A stretch of 64,000 nt of DNA from Tenggerimyces flavus (GCF_016907715.1 NZ_JAFBCM010000001.1:8347420-8411419), one strand, 5' to 3'. Positions 52,118-62,045 are shown, counted from the stretch's first letter. The notes: generated by a model not told the origin, from the letters alone. Numbers and translations: made by a program.

Positions 52118-53043
52118 GTGCGAGTCACCAACGAGCGAAGGAAGAACGCGATGTTCGCCGGCCTCTCGGCGAGGCGGCGGACGAGGTAGCCGTACCAGTC
52201 CTCGCCGTACGGCACGTACACCCGAACGGTCTCGCCGAGCCCGGCCAACCGGCGCTGCTCGTCGGGGCGGACGCCGTACAGCATCTGGTACTCGTACGAC
52301 CCCTTCGACCGGCCGTGGCGGGTGGCGAGCGCGCCGGCGATCTCGATCAGGCGGGGGTCGTGGGTGGCGACCATCGGGTAGCCGCGGCCGGCCATCAGGA
52401 TCTTGAGGCAACGGACGTACGCGCGGTCGACGTCGGCGTCCTTCTGGTACGCGACGGAGGCGGGCTCGTCGTACGCGCCCTTGCACAGGCGGACGCGGCT
52501 GCCCTCGTAGGCGAGATCGCGGCAGTCGGCCTCGGTGCGGTAGAGGTAGGACTGCAGGACCGCGCCGGTCTGCGGGAAGTCGCGGCGAACGTCGGCGAGG
52601 ATGCCGAGCGTGGAGTCGATCGTGGTGTGATCCTCCATGTCGACCGTGACCGTGGTGCCGGCGTTGTGCGCGGCGAGCGCGATCGCCTGGAGATTCTCGG
52701 TCGCGATTTTCTCGCCCTCGGCGCCGAGCGCCTGGCCGACCGCGGAGAGCTTGACCGAGACCTCGGCGCCCCGGGTGAGGCCGGCGCGGCCGAGCCGTTC
52801 GAGCAGCGTGAGGTACGACTGGGTGATCTTGTCCGCCTGCTCGCGGTCGTGCGTGTCCTCGCCGAGGTGGTCGAGACTGACCTGCAGCCCGTCGACGACG
52901 AGCTTGCGCGTGGCCTCGACGGCCTCGTCCAGCGTCTCGCCCGCGACGAACCGGGTCACGATGCTCGCCGAAACGGGCACCGTCGACACCACCTTCTTGA
53001 GCCGCGTGCTCTTGGCGGCAGACAACAGCGCCTGACGTAACAC
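52114..53043 (-). CDS. proline dehydrogenase (monofunctional PRODH)
   Basis: A 309-residue FAD enzyme oxidising proline to pyrroline-5-carboxylate. Motifs: VSVKLSAVGQAL, VTVDMEDHTTIDSTLGIL, VLQSYLYRTEADC, VRLCKGAYDEP and MLYGVRPDEQRRL with RVYVPYGEDWYGYLVRRLAERP. GTG 53043 has GGAAGG 8 bases upstream and matches the family start (LRQALL); the longer frame upstream is discarded. Confidence 0.92.
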   Translation of the reverse strand: MLRQALLSAAKSTRLKKVVSTVPVSASIVTRFVAGETLDEAVEATRKLVVDGLQVSLDHLGEDTHDREQADKITQSYLTLLERLGRAGLTRGAEVSVKLSAVGQALGAEGEKIATENLQAIALAAHNAGTTVTVDMEDHTTIDSTLGILADVRRDFPQTGAVLQSYLYRTEADCRDLAYEGSRVRLCKGAYDEPASVAYQKDADVDRAYVRCLKILMAGRGYPMVATHDPRLIEIAGALATRHGRSKGSYEYQMLYGVRPDEQRRLAGLGETVRVYVPYGEDWYGYLVRRLAERPANIAFFLRSLVTRT

Positions 53044-53086
53044 CCTGGTGACCTTCCGTCGAAACGTCCTGCTCAGCCACCACAGG

Positions 53087-53812
53087 TTACCCACGCCCTC
53101 CTCGGCGCCGGAGGCCCAGGAGGTGGGCGAGTTGGTTGGTGGCGTACTCGAAGATGGCCGTCCGGTCCTCGACGACACCTTCGAGGTGGCCCCAGAGCTC
53201 GAAGCTGAGTAGGCCGTAGAGCTGGGTCCAGGCCGCGATGAGGACGGCGAGGTTGGACCGGAGAACGTCTTGGAGGGCGAGAGCGGGGAGGAGCGCGACG
53301 AGGTGCTCGATCTCCTGCGACACCTGGTCGGTGAGCGGCGGACCTTGGACGGCTTGCAGCTCGCCAGCCTGGTGGGCGTCGGCGACGATGCCGAGCAGGA
53401 CGACGGGGACGCGGGCGGCGGGGGCCGCGGTGTCCTGGGGAGCGCGGTAGCCGACGACGGGTGACCCGTAGAGGAGGGCGTACTCCCATGGGTGGGCGTG
53501 CGCCCAGGTCCGTACGGCCTTGCAGGCTGCTTGCCATCGCGCGAGGTGGTCGGCGCGATCCTGCTTCGCCTCGGCCTTCTCGACGTGCGCGCCGACTGCG
53601 TTGAACGCGTCGATGATCAGCGCGGTGAGCAGGTCGTCCCGGCTCGGGAAGTAGCGGTAGATCGCGGACGAGGCCATCTCCAGCTCGCGCGCGACGGCGC
53701 GGAGCGAGAGCCCCTGGGCGCCGTGCTCGCCGAGCTGGCGGCGGGCCTCGTTCTTGATCTCCTGGGTGAGCTCCTCGCGGGCCCGTTCCCGTACTCCTCG
53801 CACCTTGGCCAT
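53087..53812 (-). CDS. TetR/AcrR family regulator
   Basis: A 241-residue repressor: TetR_N helix-turn-helix LSLRAVARELEMASSAIYRYFPSRDDLL near residues 35-62, then a larger-than-usual ligand domain with a C-terminal segment resembling TetR_C_13-type domains. ATG 53812 and 53821 are both possible. It is divergent from the F420-dependent-type gene, and repeated palindromes in the intergenic DNA (53835-53899) are probable operators for both. Confidence 0.88.
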   Translation of the reverse strand: MAKVRGVRERAREELTQEIKNEARRQLGEHGAQGLSLRAVARELEMASSAIYRYFPSRDDLLTALIIDAFNAVGAHVEKAEAKQDRADHLARWQAACKAVRTWAHAHPWEYALLYGSPVVGYRAPQDTAAPAARVPVVLLGIVADAHQAGELQAVQGPPLTDQVSQEIEHLVALLPALALQDVLRSNLAVLIAAWTQLYGLLSFELWGHLEGVVEDRTAIFEYATNQLAHLLGLRRRGGRG

Positions 53813-53834
53813 GCGGACCATTGTGACACAAACG

Positions 53835-53899
53835 AGAGCACTGCTCTTGACAGAGAGCACTAGTCTCGTGAACAGTGGACTCAAACGAGAGCAGTGCTC
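53835..53899. promoter_or_regulatory. TetR operator cluster in a divergent promoter region
   Basis: AGAGCACTGCTCT (53835-53847, perfect) and GAGCAGTGCTC (53889-53899, perfect) are two related palindromes, and a third, imperfect GAGAGCACTAGTCTC lies at 53853-53867. A TTGACA -35-like hexamer at 53847-53852 points to the right, toward the reductase gene. Confidence 0.65.
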
Positions 53900-53922
53900 A
53901 CAAACTTGGAGAGGTGATCCGC

Positions 53923-54396
53923 ATGACTCAGCAAGCCACGCGCTACCTGGCCCCGCCGAAGCGCGCCGCCCTGATCCACCGCGCGATGAAGTGGGTGACC
54001 GCGCACGGCGTCAGCCTGTACTCGTCGCGCATGCTCCGCGTCCGGGGACGGAAGACCGGCGAAGCGCGCTCGACGCTGGTGAACCTGCTCGAGGTGGACG
54101 GCGCGCAGTACCTCGTCGCGCCCCGCGGCCACACCCAGTGGGTCCGCAACCTCCGCGCCGCGTCCGGCGAAGCCGAGTTGACCTTGGGCCGCCGCGAGTG
54201 GCCGGTGACCGCGGTCGAGCTGGCGGACGACGCGAAGGTCCCCGTCCTGCGCGCATACCTGAAGCGCTTCGGCTGGGAGGTCGGCGCGTTCTTCGAGACC
54301 CTCACCAAGAACTCCACCGATGCCGAGCTCGAAGCCGTAGCCCCCGGCTTCCCCGCCTTCCGCCTCACCCCTCGCTGGGCCGTGTCTCTTAAGTAG
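53923..54396 (+). CDS. deazaflavin (F420)-dependent reductase family protein (DUF385/nitroreductase)
   Basis: A 157-residue split-barrel protein. GRKTGEARSTLVNLLEVDGAQ and YLVAPRGHTQWVRNLRAASGEAEL are the cofactor-binding motifs of F420H2-dependent nitroreductase/quinone reductase proteins. GGAGAGG precedes ATG 53923. The final six codons (WAVSLK) come from the left end of the MITE-like element at 54376, so the native C-terminus has probably been changed. Controlled, most likely, by the divergent TetR. Confidence 0.82.
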   Translation: MTQQATRYLAPPKRAALIHRAMKWVTAHGVSLYSSRMLRVRGRKTGEARSTLVNLLEVDGAQYLVAPRGHTQWVRNLRAASGEAELTLGRREWPVTAVELADDAKVPVLRAYLKRFGWEVGAFFETLTKNSTDAELEAVAPGFPAFRLTPRWAVSLK

Positions 54397-54571
54397 CGCC
54401 GGTCATCGCGCTCCGCGCGATGGTGCGCGGCCCAAGGAAAATCACAGAGCGCGCCCGGCTGGGCGTGGTGCAGGAGGAATTCATAGTTCGTCCTCTGGGT
54501 GACGAACTGGACCGCGGCCAGGCGGGATGCGAGGTGTCGCGCGTCAGGCGATAGCTAAGAGACACGGCCCA
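54376..54571. mobile_element. 196-bp MITE-like element
   Basis: Perfect 16-base terminal inverted repeats TGGGCCGTGTCTCTTA/TAAGAGACACGGCCCA enclose 164 bases without a transposase. The block 54394-54418 is identical, on the other strand, to 31336-31360 in the 68-bp element before the acyltransferase gene. IS5-like ends; a non-autonomous relative of an absent IS. Confidence 0.75.
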
Positions 54572-54644
54572 ACCTCGATCTTTCGTCCGGCGGTGGGTTC
54601 GCCCGGTCCGGCCCGCCCTGGGGCCAATGATCCTCATGTTTACA
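54572..54644. repeat. dispersed palindromic repeat, copy E, left part
   Basis: CTCGATCTTTCGTCCGGCGGTGGGTTCG and the first half of the core palindrome (with a three-base insertion after AATGATC), as in copy D, cut at 54644 by the IS. The final TGTTTACA is the target duplication. Confidence 0.85.
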
Positions 54645-56202
54645 GGCTCTACGCAGCCAAGCGTGGTGTGCGGTGTCTGATGTGGGTGGCTGCGGGTTTG
54701 GGTGGCCAGTCTATGTCGGCGCAGGCGAGGAGGATGCGGGCGCGGTAGTTGGTGAAGCTGCGGAAGCCGAAGCCGATGCGTTTGATCTTCTTGATGATGG
54801 TGTTGGTGCCTTCGGTGGGGCCGTTGCTGGCGTAGGGGTGGTCGGCTCGGGCGAGGATGGGGTCGCGCCACTCGGTGAGGGTGTTCGCCAGGGTCGCTAG
54901 TTCGGGGATGTCGTCGTGGTGGGCGTAGTAGCGGGCGTCGGCGATGAGCCGGTCAAGGCGTGCGGTGACCCTTGTTTTGTTGGGGAAACGCTGCCTCGCC
55001 GTGGTGTCGACGCGTTGGTAGAGGTGGCGGAGGCGGTGGGCGATCTCCCAGGTGGCGCCGACCTGGCCGGTGGGGTCGTGGTCGAGTAGGACGGTGCGCA
55101 GTCGGGTGGCGCGGTGTCCGTCGGGGGTGAAGGCCTCGGGTTTGCTGCGCAGCAGCCGCAGTGTGTCGTGCAGGGGGTCGCCCTTGCGGCCGCGGCGGCC
55201 GAGTTGGTCGAACTGGACCCGGCGGCGGACCAGTTCGGTCGTGTCGGTGCCGAGTTTGACCAGGTGGAAGGCGTCGAGCACCACGCTGGCCTGCGGCAGC
55301 CCGGTCCGTAGCCCGGACCGGTAGGAGCGCAGCGGATCACACACCGCGGCCTGGATACCGGCCCGCCAGGCCGGGTCCCGGTGGGCGAACCAGTCGGACA
55401 CGATCCGGCCGGTGCGGCCCGGCAGCACATCGAGCAGCTTCCCGCGGCCGACGTCGACGATGGTGGTGCAGAACCGCATCCACTGCACCGGCCCACGGGC
55501 CCCGAACACGTGCTCATCGACGCCGACCGCGGTCACCGCACGCGCCTCCGGTGGCCGGCGCAGCGCCTTCGCGGCGGCCACGACGGCGGTGTTGACCGTG
55601 CCCCACGACACACCGAACTCCGCGGCCACCGTCGCCACCGCGGACTGGTCCTGACCGACCCGGCGCACCGCCTCGGCCACCGCCCGCTCGGTCATACACC
55701 GCCGCGGCCGAATCAGCTCACTCGTCTCAGACCACGTCACCGCCGTCGCCGTGGTCGTCGTCGTCGTCGTGGCCGTGGCCGTCGCCGTGGTCGTTCTTCC
55801 TTGCAGGCAACGAGGTTCGCGGCATCGCCACAACCGCTTATGCCACACCAGCAGCACCGGCTTACCCGCAATCGGCAGATCCCGCACCACCACCGGCCGC
55901 CGACCATGCGGCGACGCGACCGCCCCACACCCCCGACACGCCTCCCGACACGCCTGCGACCCGGCCGTGGTCTGAATCAGCAGGTTCCACTCCCCGAGCA
56001 GTTCCACCGCCCGAGTCACCTCGAACCCCTCAAGGCCCAACGCGGCCGTCCACCCAGTAACGTCATCCACGGGTCCTGTGCTCCTTCCAGCCCCGGCTGA
56101 TTCGCAACCAACCGAGACTGACCGGCACAGGACCCCCCTCACGAGGAGACACGCCGACAGGTCTGCTACCAGCCCCACCACCACCCTTGGCTAAGAAGAG
56201 CC
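54645..56202. mobile_element. ISL3-family insertion sequence, complete, 1558 bp
   Basis: Terminal inverted repeats GGCTCTACGCAGCCAAGCG (54645-) and, on the other strand, GGCTCTTCTTAGCCAAGGG (from 56202) match at 18 of 22 positions. The flanks carry a perfect 8-bp duplication, TGTTTACA at 54637-54644 and 56203-56210, the length known for ISL3. It lies inside the palindrome of repeat copy E, so the repeat was there first. Confidence 0.93.
54649..56070 (-). CDS. ISL3-family transposase
   Basis: A 473-residue transposase. N-terminal zinc-ribbon cysteines (CREACRGCGAV, CREPRC) are followed by a helix-turn-helix and the DDE core: VGVDEHVFG, SVVLDAFHLVKLG and NGPTEGTNTIIKKIKRIGFG. GTG 56070 has GGAAGGAG upstream. 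Odd: between the zinc ribbon and the helix-turn-helix, about 20 residues are nearly pure Thr/Ala, encoded by an ACN/GCN repeat (about 55742-55800). The frame is intact, so transposition may still be possible. Confidence 0.9.
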   Translation of the reverse strand: MDDVTGWTAALGLEGFEVTRAVELLGEWNLLIQTTAGSQACREACRGCGAVASPHGRRPVVVRDLPIAGKPVLLVWHKRLWRCREPRCLQGRTTTATATATTTTTTTATAVTWSETSELIRPRRCMTERAVAEAVRRVGQDQSAVATVAAEFGVSWGTVNTAVVAAAKALRRPPEARAVTAVGVDEHVFGARGPVQWMRFCTTIVDVGRGKLLDVLPGRTGRIVSDWFAHRDPAWRAGIQAAVCDPLRSYRSGLRTGLPQASVVLDAFHLVKLGTDTTELVRRRVQFDQLGRRGRKGDPLHDTLRLLRSKPEAFTPDGHRATRLRTVLLDHDPTGQVGATWEIAHRLRHLYQRVDTTARQRFPNKTRVTARLDRLIADARYYAHHDDIPELATLANTLTEWRDPILARADHPYASNGPTEGTNTIIKKIKRIGFGFRSFTNYRARILLACADIDWPPKPAATHIRHRTPRLAA

Positions 56203-56406
56203 TGTTTACATGATCATTGGCCGCTTTACGTGGGGTGGACGCCAGGTAGAGGGGGCACTGGCCGGGTAAGGCGACCACGACACTTCCCCATGGGAGTGCC
56301 TTCCCGCTCGGATCACTTGAGAGGTCGCAATCCCAAGATCCCCAGCAGGGCAGGCACTTCCGTCTTCACAGGCCAAAGTCGCCCACCAACACCTGAAATC
56401 CCGAGG
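56203..56406. repeat. dispersed palindromic repeat, copy E, right part
   Basis: Second half of the palindrome, then CTTTACGTGGGGTGGACG, CCAGGTAGAGG and GGCCGGGTAAGGCGACCACG, ending CACCTGAAATCCCGAGGC directly before the stop of the next gene, exactly as copy D does before trpS. Confidence 0.85.
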
Positions 56407-56979
56407 CTAAGGCCGCGGGCGGTAGTAGAGCGCGACGACGCCGCTCTCGAACGGCTTCGCGGCCAACGGCTCCAGCTGCCTGCCGGTCAGCGGCTCCAAC
56501 CAGGTCGAGCCTGGCGACACGACGGGGTACACGAAGAGCCGGTACTCGTCGACCAGCCCGAGCCGGATCATGCTCGCGGCGAGCTTCGCTCCACCTGAGA
56601 GATGAATGTCCTTGCCTGGTTGGGCTTTCAGCCCATCGATGAAGGCCCGGAGCTCCTCGTCGTTCGTCACGACGGCCGCTTCGGAGTTGTTCCACTCGAG
56701 CTTGTCCTGCGGGCTGCCGGTGACGACGAACTTCTTGTAGTCGTTCATCATCCGGCCCATCGCGCGATGCGTCTCGCCGGCATTGGGGTCGTCGAGCGCC
56801 TTCGGCCAGTCCTCGGCCATCTCCGCGTACGTCACACGGCCCACCAGCACGGTGTCGAACGCCGCGTAGCCATCGACGATCTCCTGGTACTGGTCGTCGC
56901 TCAGACCCGTCATCCAGGCGGCCGGATCGTCCAACCTGCCGTTCAGCGTCGTCATCATGGCGAGCACGACCTTGCGCAC
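56407..56979 (-). CDS. dihydrofolate reductase / RibD C-terminal-like family protein
   Basis: A 190-residue protein: RKVVLAMMTTLNGRLDDP at the start, DTVLVGRVTYAEMAEDWP, and IHLSGGAKLAASMIRLGLVDEYRLFVYPVV, the motifs of the RibD_C/DHFR-like reductase family. Probably an NADPH-dependent reductase of unknown substrate. It is preceded on the same strand by an AraC-type gene. Confidence 0.85.
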   Translation of the reverse strand: MRKVVLAMMTTLNGRLDDPAAWMTGLSDDQYQEIVDGYAAFDTVLVGRVTYAEMAEDWPKALDDPNAGETHRAMGRMMNDYKKFVVTGSPQDKLEWNNSEAAVVTNDEELRAFIDGLKAQPGKDIHLSGGAKLAASMIRLGLVDEYRLFVYPVVSPGSTWLEPLTGRQLEPLAAKPFESGVVALYYRPRP

Positions 56980-57036
56980 GAGTGCCTCCTGAAGTCTCGT
57001 CGGAACGCGTCCAGGAGCATAGGTCCGGCCGAGCCG

Positions 57037-57735
57037 TCAGGGCTTGTACAGAAGGGACAACTGCTCGGGCGCCTCCCCGCGCAGCTCGGTGGCCGACTGG
57101 CCGATGAAGCGCCGGAGCGAGCGTGCGAGGTGCGCGTGGTCGAAGTAGCCGACATCGCTCGTGACGTCGGCGATCGGCACGCCGGCCTGGATCAGCACCG
57201 CGGCACGGCGGGCCCGTTCGATCTGCCGGATGGCACCCGGCGTGAGCCCCGTAGCGCCGAGGAAGTGCCGCCGCACGCTCCGCACGGACAGGTCCGGAGC
57301 GCCACCAGCGAGCACCTCCCGGACGACGCCGTCACGGACGAGACCGCCGGTACGGGCGAATCGCCGCACGAAGGACTCGACGTTGTCGAAGTCCGGCACC
57401 GACCAGCTCGAGCCGTTCAGCCGGAACGACCGTCGGGACGCGTCGGGGAGCTCGGCGAACCCGTCGACGAGCTGTCCTATCGGGAGCCACGGCATCGTCG
57501 TTCCGAGCGCGAACCGGACGCCGAGGAACGTCGCGTCCTCCGGCACCGGCGCGGACGCCGCCCGCGTCTCCGGCCCCTGCACCGCGGCGTGGAACTCGCC
57601 CGCCTCGACCCAGAACACCATCGTCCAGTGCGCGGTGGCGACCGAGGTCATCCGGTCCAGACCCGCACTCCGGCTCCGCCAGATCCGTTCCACATAGGGC
57701 GAATCCGACCCACGCTGCTCGAACTCCAACCCCAT
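57037..57735 (-). CDS. AraC-family transcriptional regulator
   Basis: A 232-residue regulator. The N-terminal part resembles the DUF6597 ligand-like domain (AHWTMVFWVEAGEFHAAVQG, GVRFALGTTMPWLP); the C-terminal double helix-turn-helix is LSVRSVRRHFLGATGLTPG and IADVTSDVGYFDHAHLARSLRRFIG. It lies 57 bases before the reductase start on the same strand and is a candidate regulator of it. Confidence 0.88.
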   Translation of the reverse strand: MGLEFEQRGSDSPYVERIWRSRSAGLDRMTSVATAHWTMVFWVEAGEFHAAVQGPETRAASAPVPEDATFLGVRFALGTTMPWLPIGQLVDGFAELPDASRRSFRLNGSSWSVPDFDNVESFVRRFARTGGLVRDGVVREVLAGGAPDLSVRSVRRHFLGATGLTPGAIRQIERARRAAVLIQAGVPIADVTSDVGYFDHAHLARSLRRFIGQSATELRGEAPEQLSLLYKP

Positions 57736-57756
57736 CCCGCGAGCGTAGCGGCGGGT

Positions 57757-58530
57757 TCAGCGTTCCTCGCGCGGGCCGAGCCAGAGGCCGCCGTTCACCT
57801 CCAGCGTCTGACCGGTTACCCAGCGGCTGTCCGGCGAGGCGAAGAACGCGACCGCGTCGGCCAGGTCGTCGGGCTGGCCGTGACGACCGAGGGCGACCAT
57901 CGCGGCCACCTTGCGCTGGGACTCCGTGCTGTCGACGAGCCACTGGTTCATGTCCGTCTCGGTGATCCCCGGCGACACCGTGTTCACCGTGATCCCGCGC
58001 TCACCCAGCACGTGCGCGAGCGAGCGGGTCATCACGTTCAGGGCGCCCTTCGTCATCGCGTACACGACCTCCGGGATCGCGAACCACGTCACTCCCGAAG
58101 AGATGTTGATGATCCGCCCACCCTCCGACATCAACGGCAGCGCGCGCTGAACGATGAACAGGGGTGCGCGGGCGTTGATCGCGAACGTGCGCTCGAAGTC
58201 CGCCTCGGTCGCTCCCTCGAGCGTGGAGGCCCCGTAGCCCTGGATCGCCGCGTTGTTCACCACGATGTCCAGGCCCCGTCCTTCGAGCCCGCGCTCGAGG
58301 CCGGCGAACAGCGTGTCTACGTCGCCCGGCGTGCCGAGCAGTGCCCGTACGGCGAACGCCCGACCACCGGCCGCCTCGATCGCGGCGACCGCCTCCTTCG
58401 CCGCGGTCTCGTTGCTCCCGTAGTGCACCGCCACCAGCGCCCCGTCCGAAGCCAGCCGTTCGGCGATGGCCCGGCCGATGCCCCGAGAGCCGCCCGTCAC
58501 CAGGGCCGTCTTGCCGTCCAGGATGCCCAT
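57757..58530 (-). CDS. SDR family oxidoreductase
   Basis: A 257-residue classical short-chain dehydrogenase: ALVTGGSRGIGRAIAERLA (cofactor site), VNNAAIQG, IINISSGVTW (Ser) and YAMTKGAL (Tyr-x3-Lys). Substrate unknown. Divergent from a TetR gene with a shared palindromic operator at 58549-58570; the TetR protein probably represses it. Confidence 0.92.
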   Translation of the reverse strand: MGILDGKTALVTGGSRGIGRAIAERLASDGALVAVHYGSNETAAKEAVAAIEAAGGRAFAVRALLGTPGDVDTLFAGLERGLEGRGLDIVVNNAAIQGYGASTLEGATEADFERTFAINARAPLFIVQRALPLMSEGGRIINISSGVTWFAIPEVVYAMTKGALNVMTRSLAHVLGERGITVNTVSPGITETDMNQWLVDSTESQRKVAAMVALGRHGQPDDLADAVAFFASPDSRWVTGQTLEVNGGLWLGPREER

Positions 58531-58548
58531 ATCGTTCACTCCATCAAA

Positions 58549-58570
58549 TGTTAGGGAACGTTCCACTACA
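58549..58570. promoter_or_regulatory. candidate TetR operator
   Basis: A perfect GGAACGTTCC core (58555-58564) within TGT-N3-core-N3-ACA, between the SDR (19 bases from its start) and the TetR gene (21 bases). Confidence 0.65.
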
Positions 58571-59158
58571 AACGACGGTACCCTGGATCCATGGCCACGA
58601 CAACGGGTCGCCGATCGAGCGCCGACACCAGGACGCACGTGCTCGAGGTCGCCCACGAGCTCTTCTACTGGCACGGCATCCACGCCGTCGGCGTCGACAA
58701 GGTCGCGGCCGAGGCGGGCGTCGCGCCGACGACGCTCTACCGGCTGTTCGCCTCCAAGGACGACCTGGTCGCCGCTTACGTGGAGAACGCCGCGAACGAC
58801 TACCGCGACTGGTTCAGCGCGGCTGCCGAGCGGGGCGGCGACGACCCGGCGCAACGGATCCTCGCGCTCTTCGACGCCCAGGTCGCGACGACCCAACCCG
58901 AGGTGTGCCGCGGCTGCCCGTACCTGATGGCCCTCACCGAGTTCCCCGACGAGGAACTCGCGATCCACCGGCACGCGGTCGAGGTCAAGGCGTGGGTACG
59001 CGAGCAGTTCGCCCAACTAGCCAAGAAAACAAGGCCAAACGACAGCGACACCCTCGCCGACCAGCTGATGCTGGTCTTTGAGGGCGTGTACGCCACCGTT
59101 CAGGCGCTGGGCGCGGACGGCCCTGCCGCCCGCGCCCGTGCGCTCGTCGAGCTTCTCG

Positions 59159-60457
<1,299 letters not shown>

Positions 60458-60541
60458 GAAGATCGCCTCCTGGGCTGACTACCTGTGCTCGTAAGTGCAG
60501 TTTTTACGCTGGCGTGCCTGCCGTGGAGTCGTTCGGCGTGA

Positions 60542-60560
60542 TAAATTCGGCGAAAGTTTA
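60542..60560. promoter_or_regulatory. AT-rich inverted repeat between aceA and ramB, possible RamB site
   Basis: TAAATTCGGCGAAAGTTTA combines an approximate inverted symmetry with AAACTTT on the minus strand, in the divergent aceA/ramB region. RamB sites in relatives are A/T-rich with a TTTGCAAA-like core; the match here is only partial. Confidence 0.3.
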
Positions 60561-60608
60561 CTGATCCGCGAATTCTCGGGCTCCTTCGAGGCGAAAGGAT
60601 GAGCGTTC

Positions 60609-62045
60609 TTGGCTGGCGATCTCGATCTGGCGACGTTCGGCCAGCGGCTCCGACACCTGCGGCGGGCGCGCGGCCTCACGCTCGTGCAGCTCGGCGAGCA
60701 GGTCGGCCAGGCGCCGTCCCAGCTCTCGCTGCTGGAGAACGGCAAGCGCGAGCCGAAACTTTCGCTGATCGCGGGTATCGCCAAAGCGCTGCAAGTTCCG
60801 GTCGACGAGCTGCTCGCTTCCGAAGCGCCGAGCCGCCGTGCGCAGCTCGAGATCGAGCTCGAGGAGGCGCAGCGCGACCCGGTCTACCGGTCGCTGGAAC
60901 TTCCGTACCTCAAGGTCGGCAAGCGCGTCCCTACCGAGGTGTTGGAGCACGTGCTCGGGCTGTACGAGGAGCTGAAGCGGCGCGACACGAAGCCGACGGC
61001 GACGCCGGAAGAGGCGCGGCTAGCGAACCGAGACTTGCGGCTCGCGATGCGAGAACAGGACAACTACTTTCCGGAAATCGAGCGCGTCGCTGTCTCTGTT
61101 CTCGAGTCGGTCGGCTATCGCGCCGGCGCCCTGTCGGAGGGGCTCGTCGTCGCGATGGTGTCGCGGAACGGCTTCGCGTTGCGGTACGTCCAGGATCTGC
61201 CGCGCTCGGTCCGCTCGGTGACGGACCTGCGCAACCGGCGGATCTACCTGCGTCGGGAGTCGCTCGGCATGCACACGCCGCGGACGATTCTCCTGCAGAC
61301 GTTGGGACATTTCCTGCTCGGGCACGCGCAGCCACGCGACTTCGCCGACTTCCTGCGGCAGCGGGTGGAGGCGAACTACTTCGCCGCGGCGGTGCTCGTT
61401 CCGGAACGTTCGGCGGCGGACTTTCTGCAACAAGCCAAGGCTTCTCGGGACCTGGCGCTGGAGGATCTGCGGGACGTGTACGCGGTGTCGTACGAGATGG
61501 CGGCGCACCGGTTCACCAACCTGGCGACGCGGTATCTCGACCTGCGGTGTCACTTCGTGCGCAACGACGAGTCCGGAATCATCTACAAGGCTTACGAGAA
61601 CGACGGGCTCGCATTCCCGGCGGACTCGTCGGGGGCGATCGAGGGGCAGCGGATGTGCCGCTTCTGGGCGGGGCGCCAGGTGTTCGCGTCGCCGGACCGG
61701 TACTCGTCGTTCCACCAGTACACCGACACGCCGGGCGGGACGCACTGGTGCGTGGCGCACGTGGACCCGGGCGGCGAGCGGCACTTCGCGGTGACGCTGG
61801 GGGTGCCGTTCAAGGAGTCGAAGTGGTTCCGGGGACGCGAGACGACTCAGCGCGCGACGTCGCGGTGCCCGTCGGGGCAGTGCTGCTCGCGCCCGCCCGC
61901 GGAGCTGGCCAGTCGCTGGGAAGGCAACGCCTGGCCGTCGGCGCGGGCGCACTCGCACGTACTGGCCGCGTTGCCGCCGGGGACGTTCCCGGGCGTGGAC
62001 GAGACCGACGTTTACACGTTCCTCGACCGGCACGCCGACGTTTGA
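60609..62045 (+). CDS. ramB: RamB-like XRE regulator of acetate metabolism
   Basis: A 478-residue regulator. N-terminal XRE helix-turn-helix (LRHLRRARGLTLVQLGEQVGQAPSQLSLLENGKR), a central IrrE/ImmA-like region (TLGHFLLGH, with the usual HExxH glutamate missing), and a DUF2083-like C-terminus with MCRFWAGRQVF and SGQCCSRPP cysteines. Size, domains and position next to aceA fit RamB, which controls acetate and glyoxylate genes. The start is TTG 60609 with AAAGGA 9 bases upstream. Confidence 0.85.
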   Translation: MAGDLDLATFGQRLRHLRRARGLTLVQLGEQVGQAPSQLSLLENGKREPKLSLIAGIAKALQVPVDELLASEAPSRRAQLEIELEEAQRDPVYRSLELPYLKVGKRVPTEVLEHVLGLYEELKRRDTKPTATPEEARLANRDLRLAMREQDNYFPEIERVAVSVLESVGYRAGALSEGLVVAMVSRNGFALRYVQDLPRSVRSVTDLRNRRIYLRRESLGMHTPRTILLQTLGHFLLGHAQPRDFADFLRQRVEANYFAAAVLVPERSAADFLQQAKASRDLALEDLRDVYAVSYEMAAHRFTNLATRYLDLRCHFVRNDESGIIYKAYENDGLAFPADSSGAIEGQRMCRFWAGRQVFASPDRYSSFHQYTDTPGGTHWCVAHVDPGGERHFAVTLGVPFKESKWFRGRETTQRATSRCPSGQCCSRPPAELASRWEGNAWPSARAHSHVLAALPPGTFPGVDETDVYTFLDRHADV

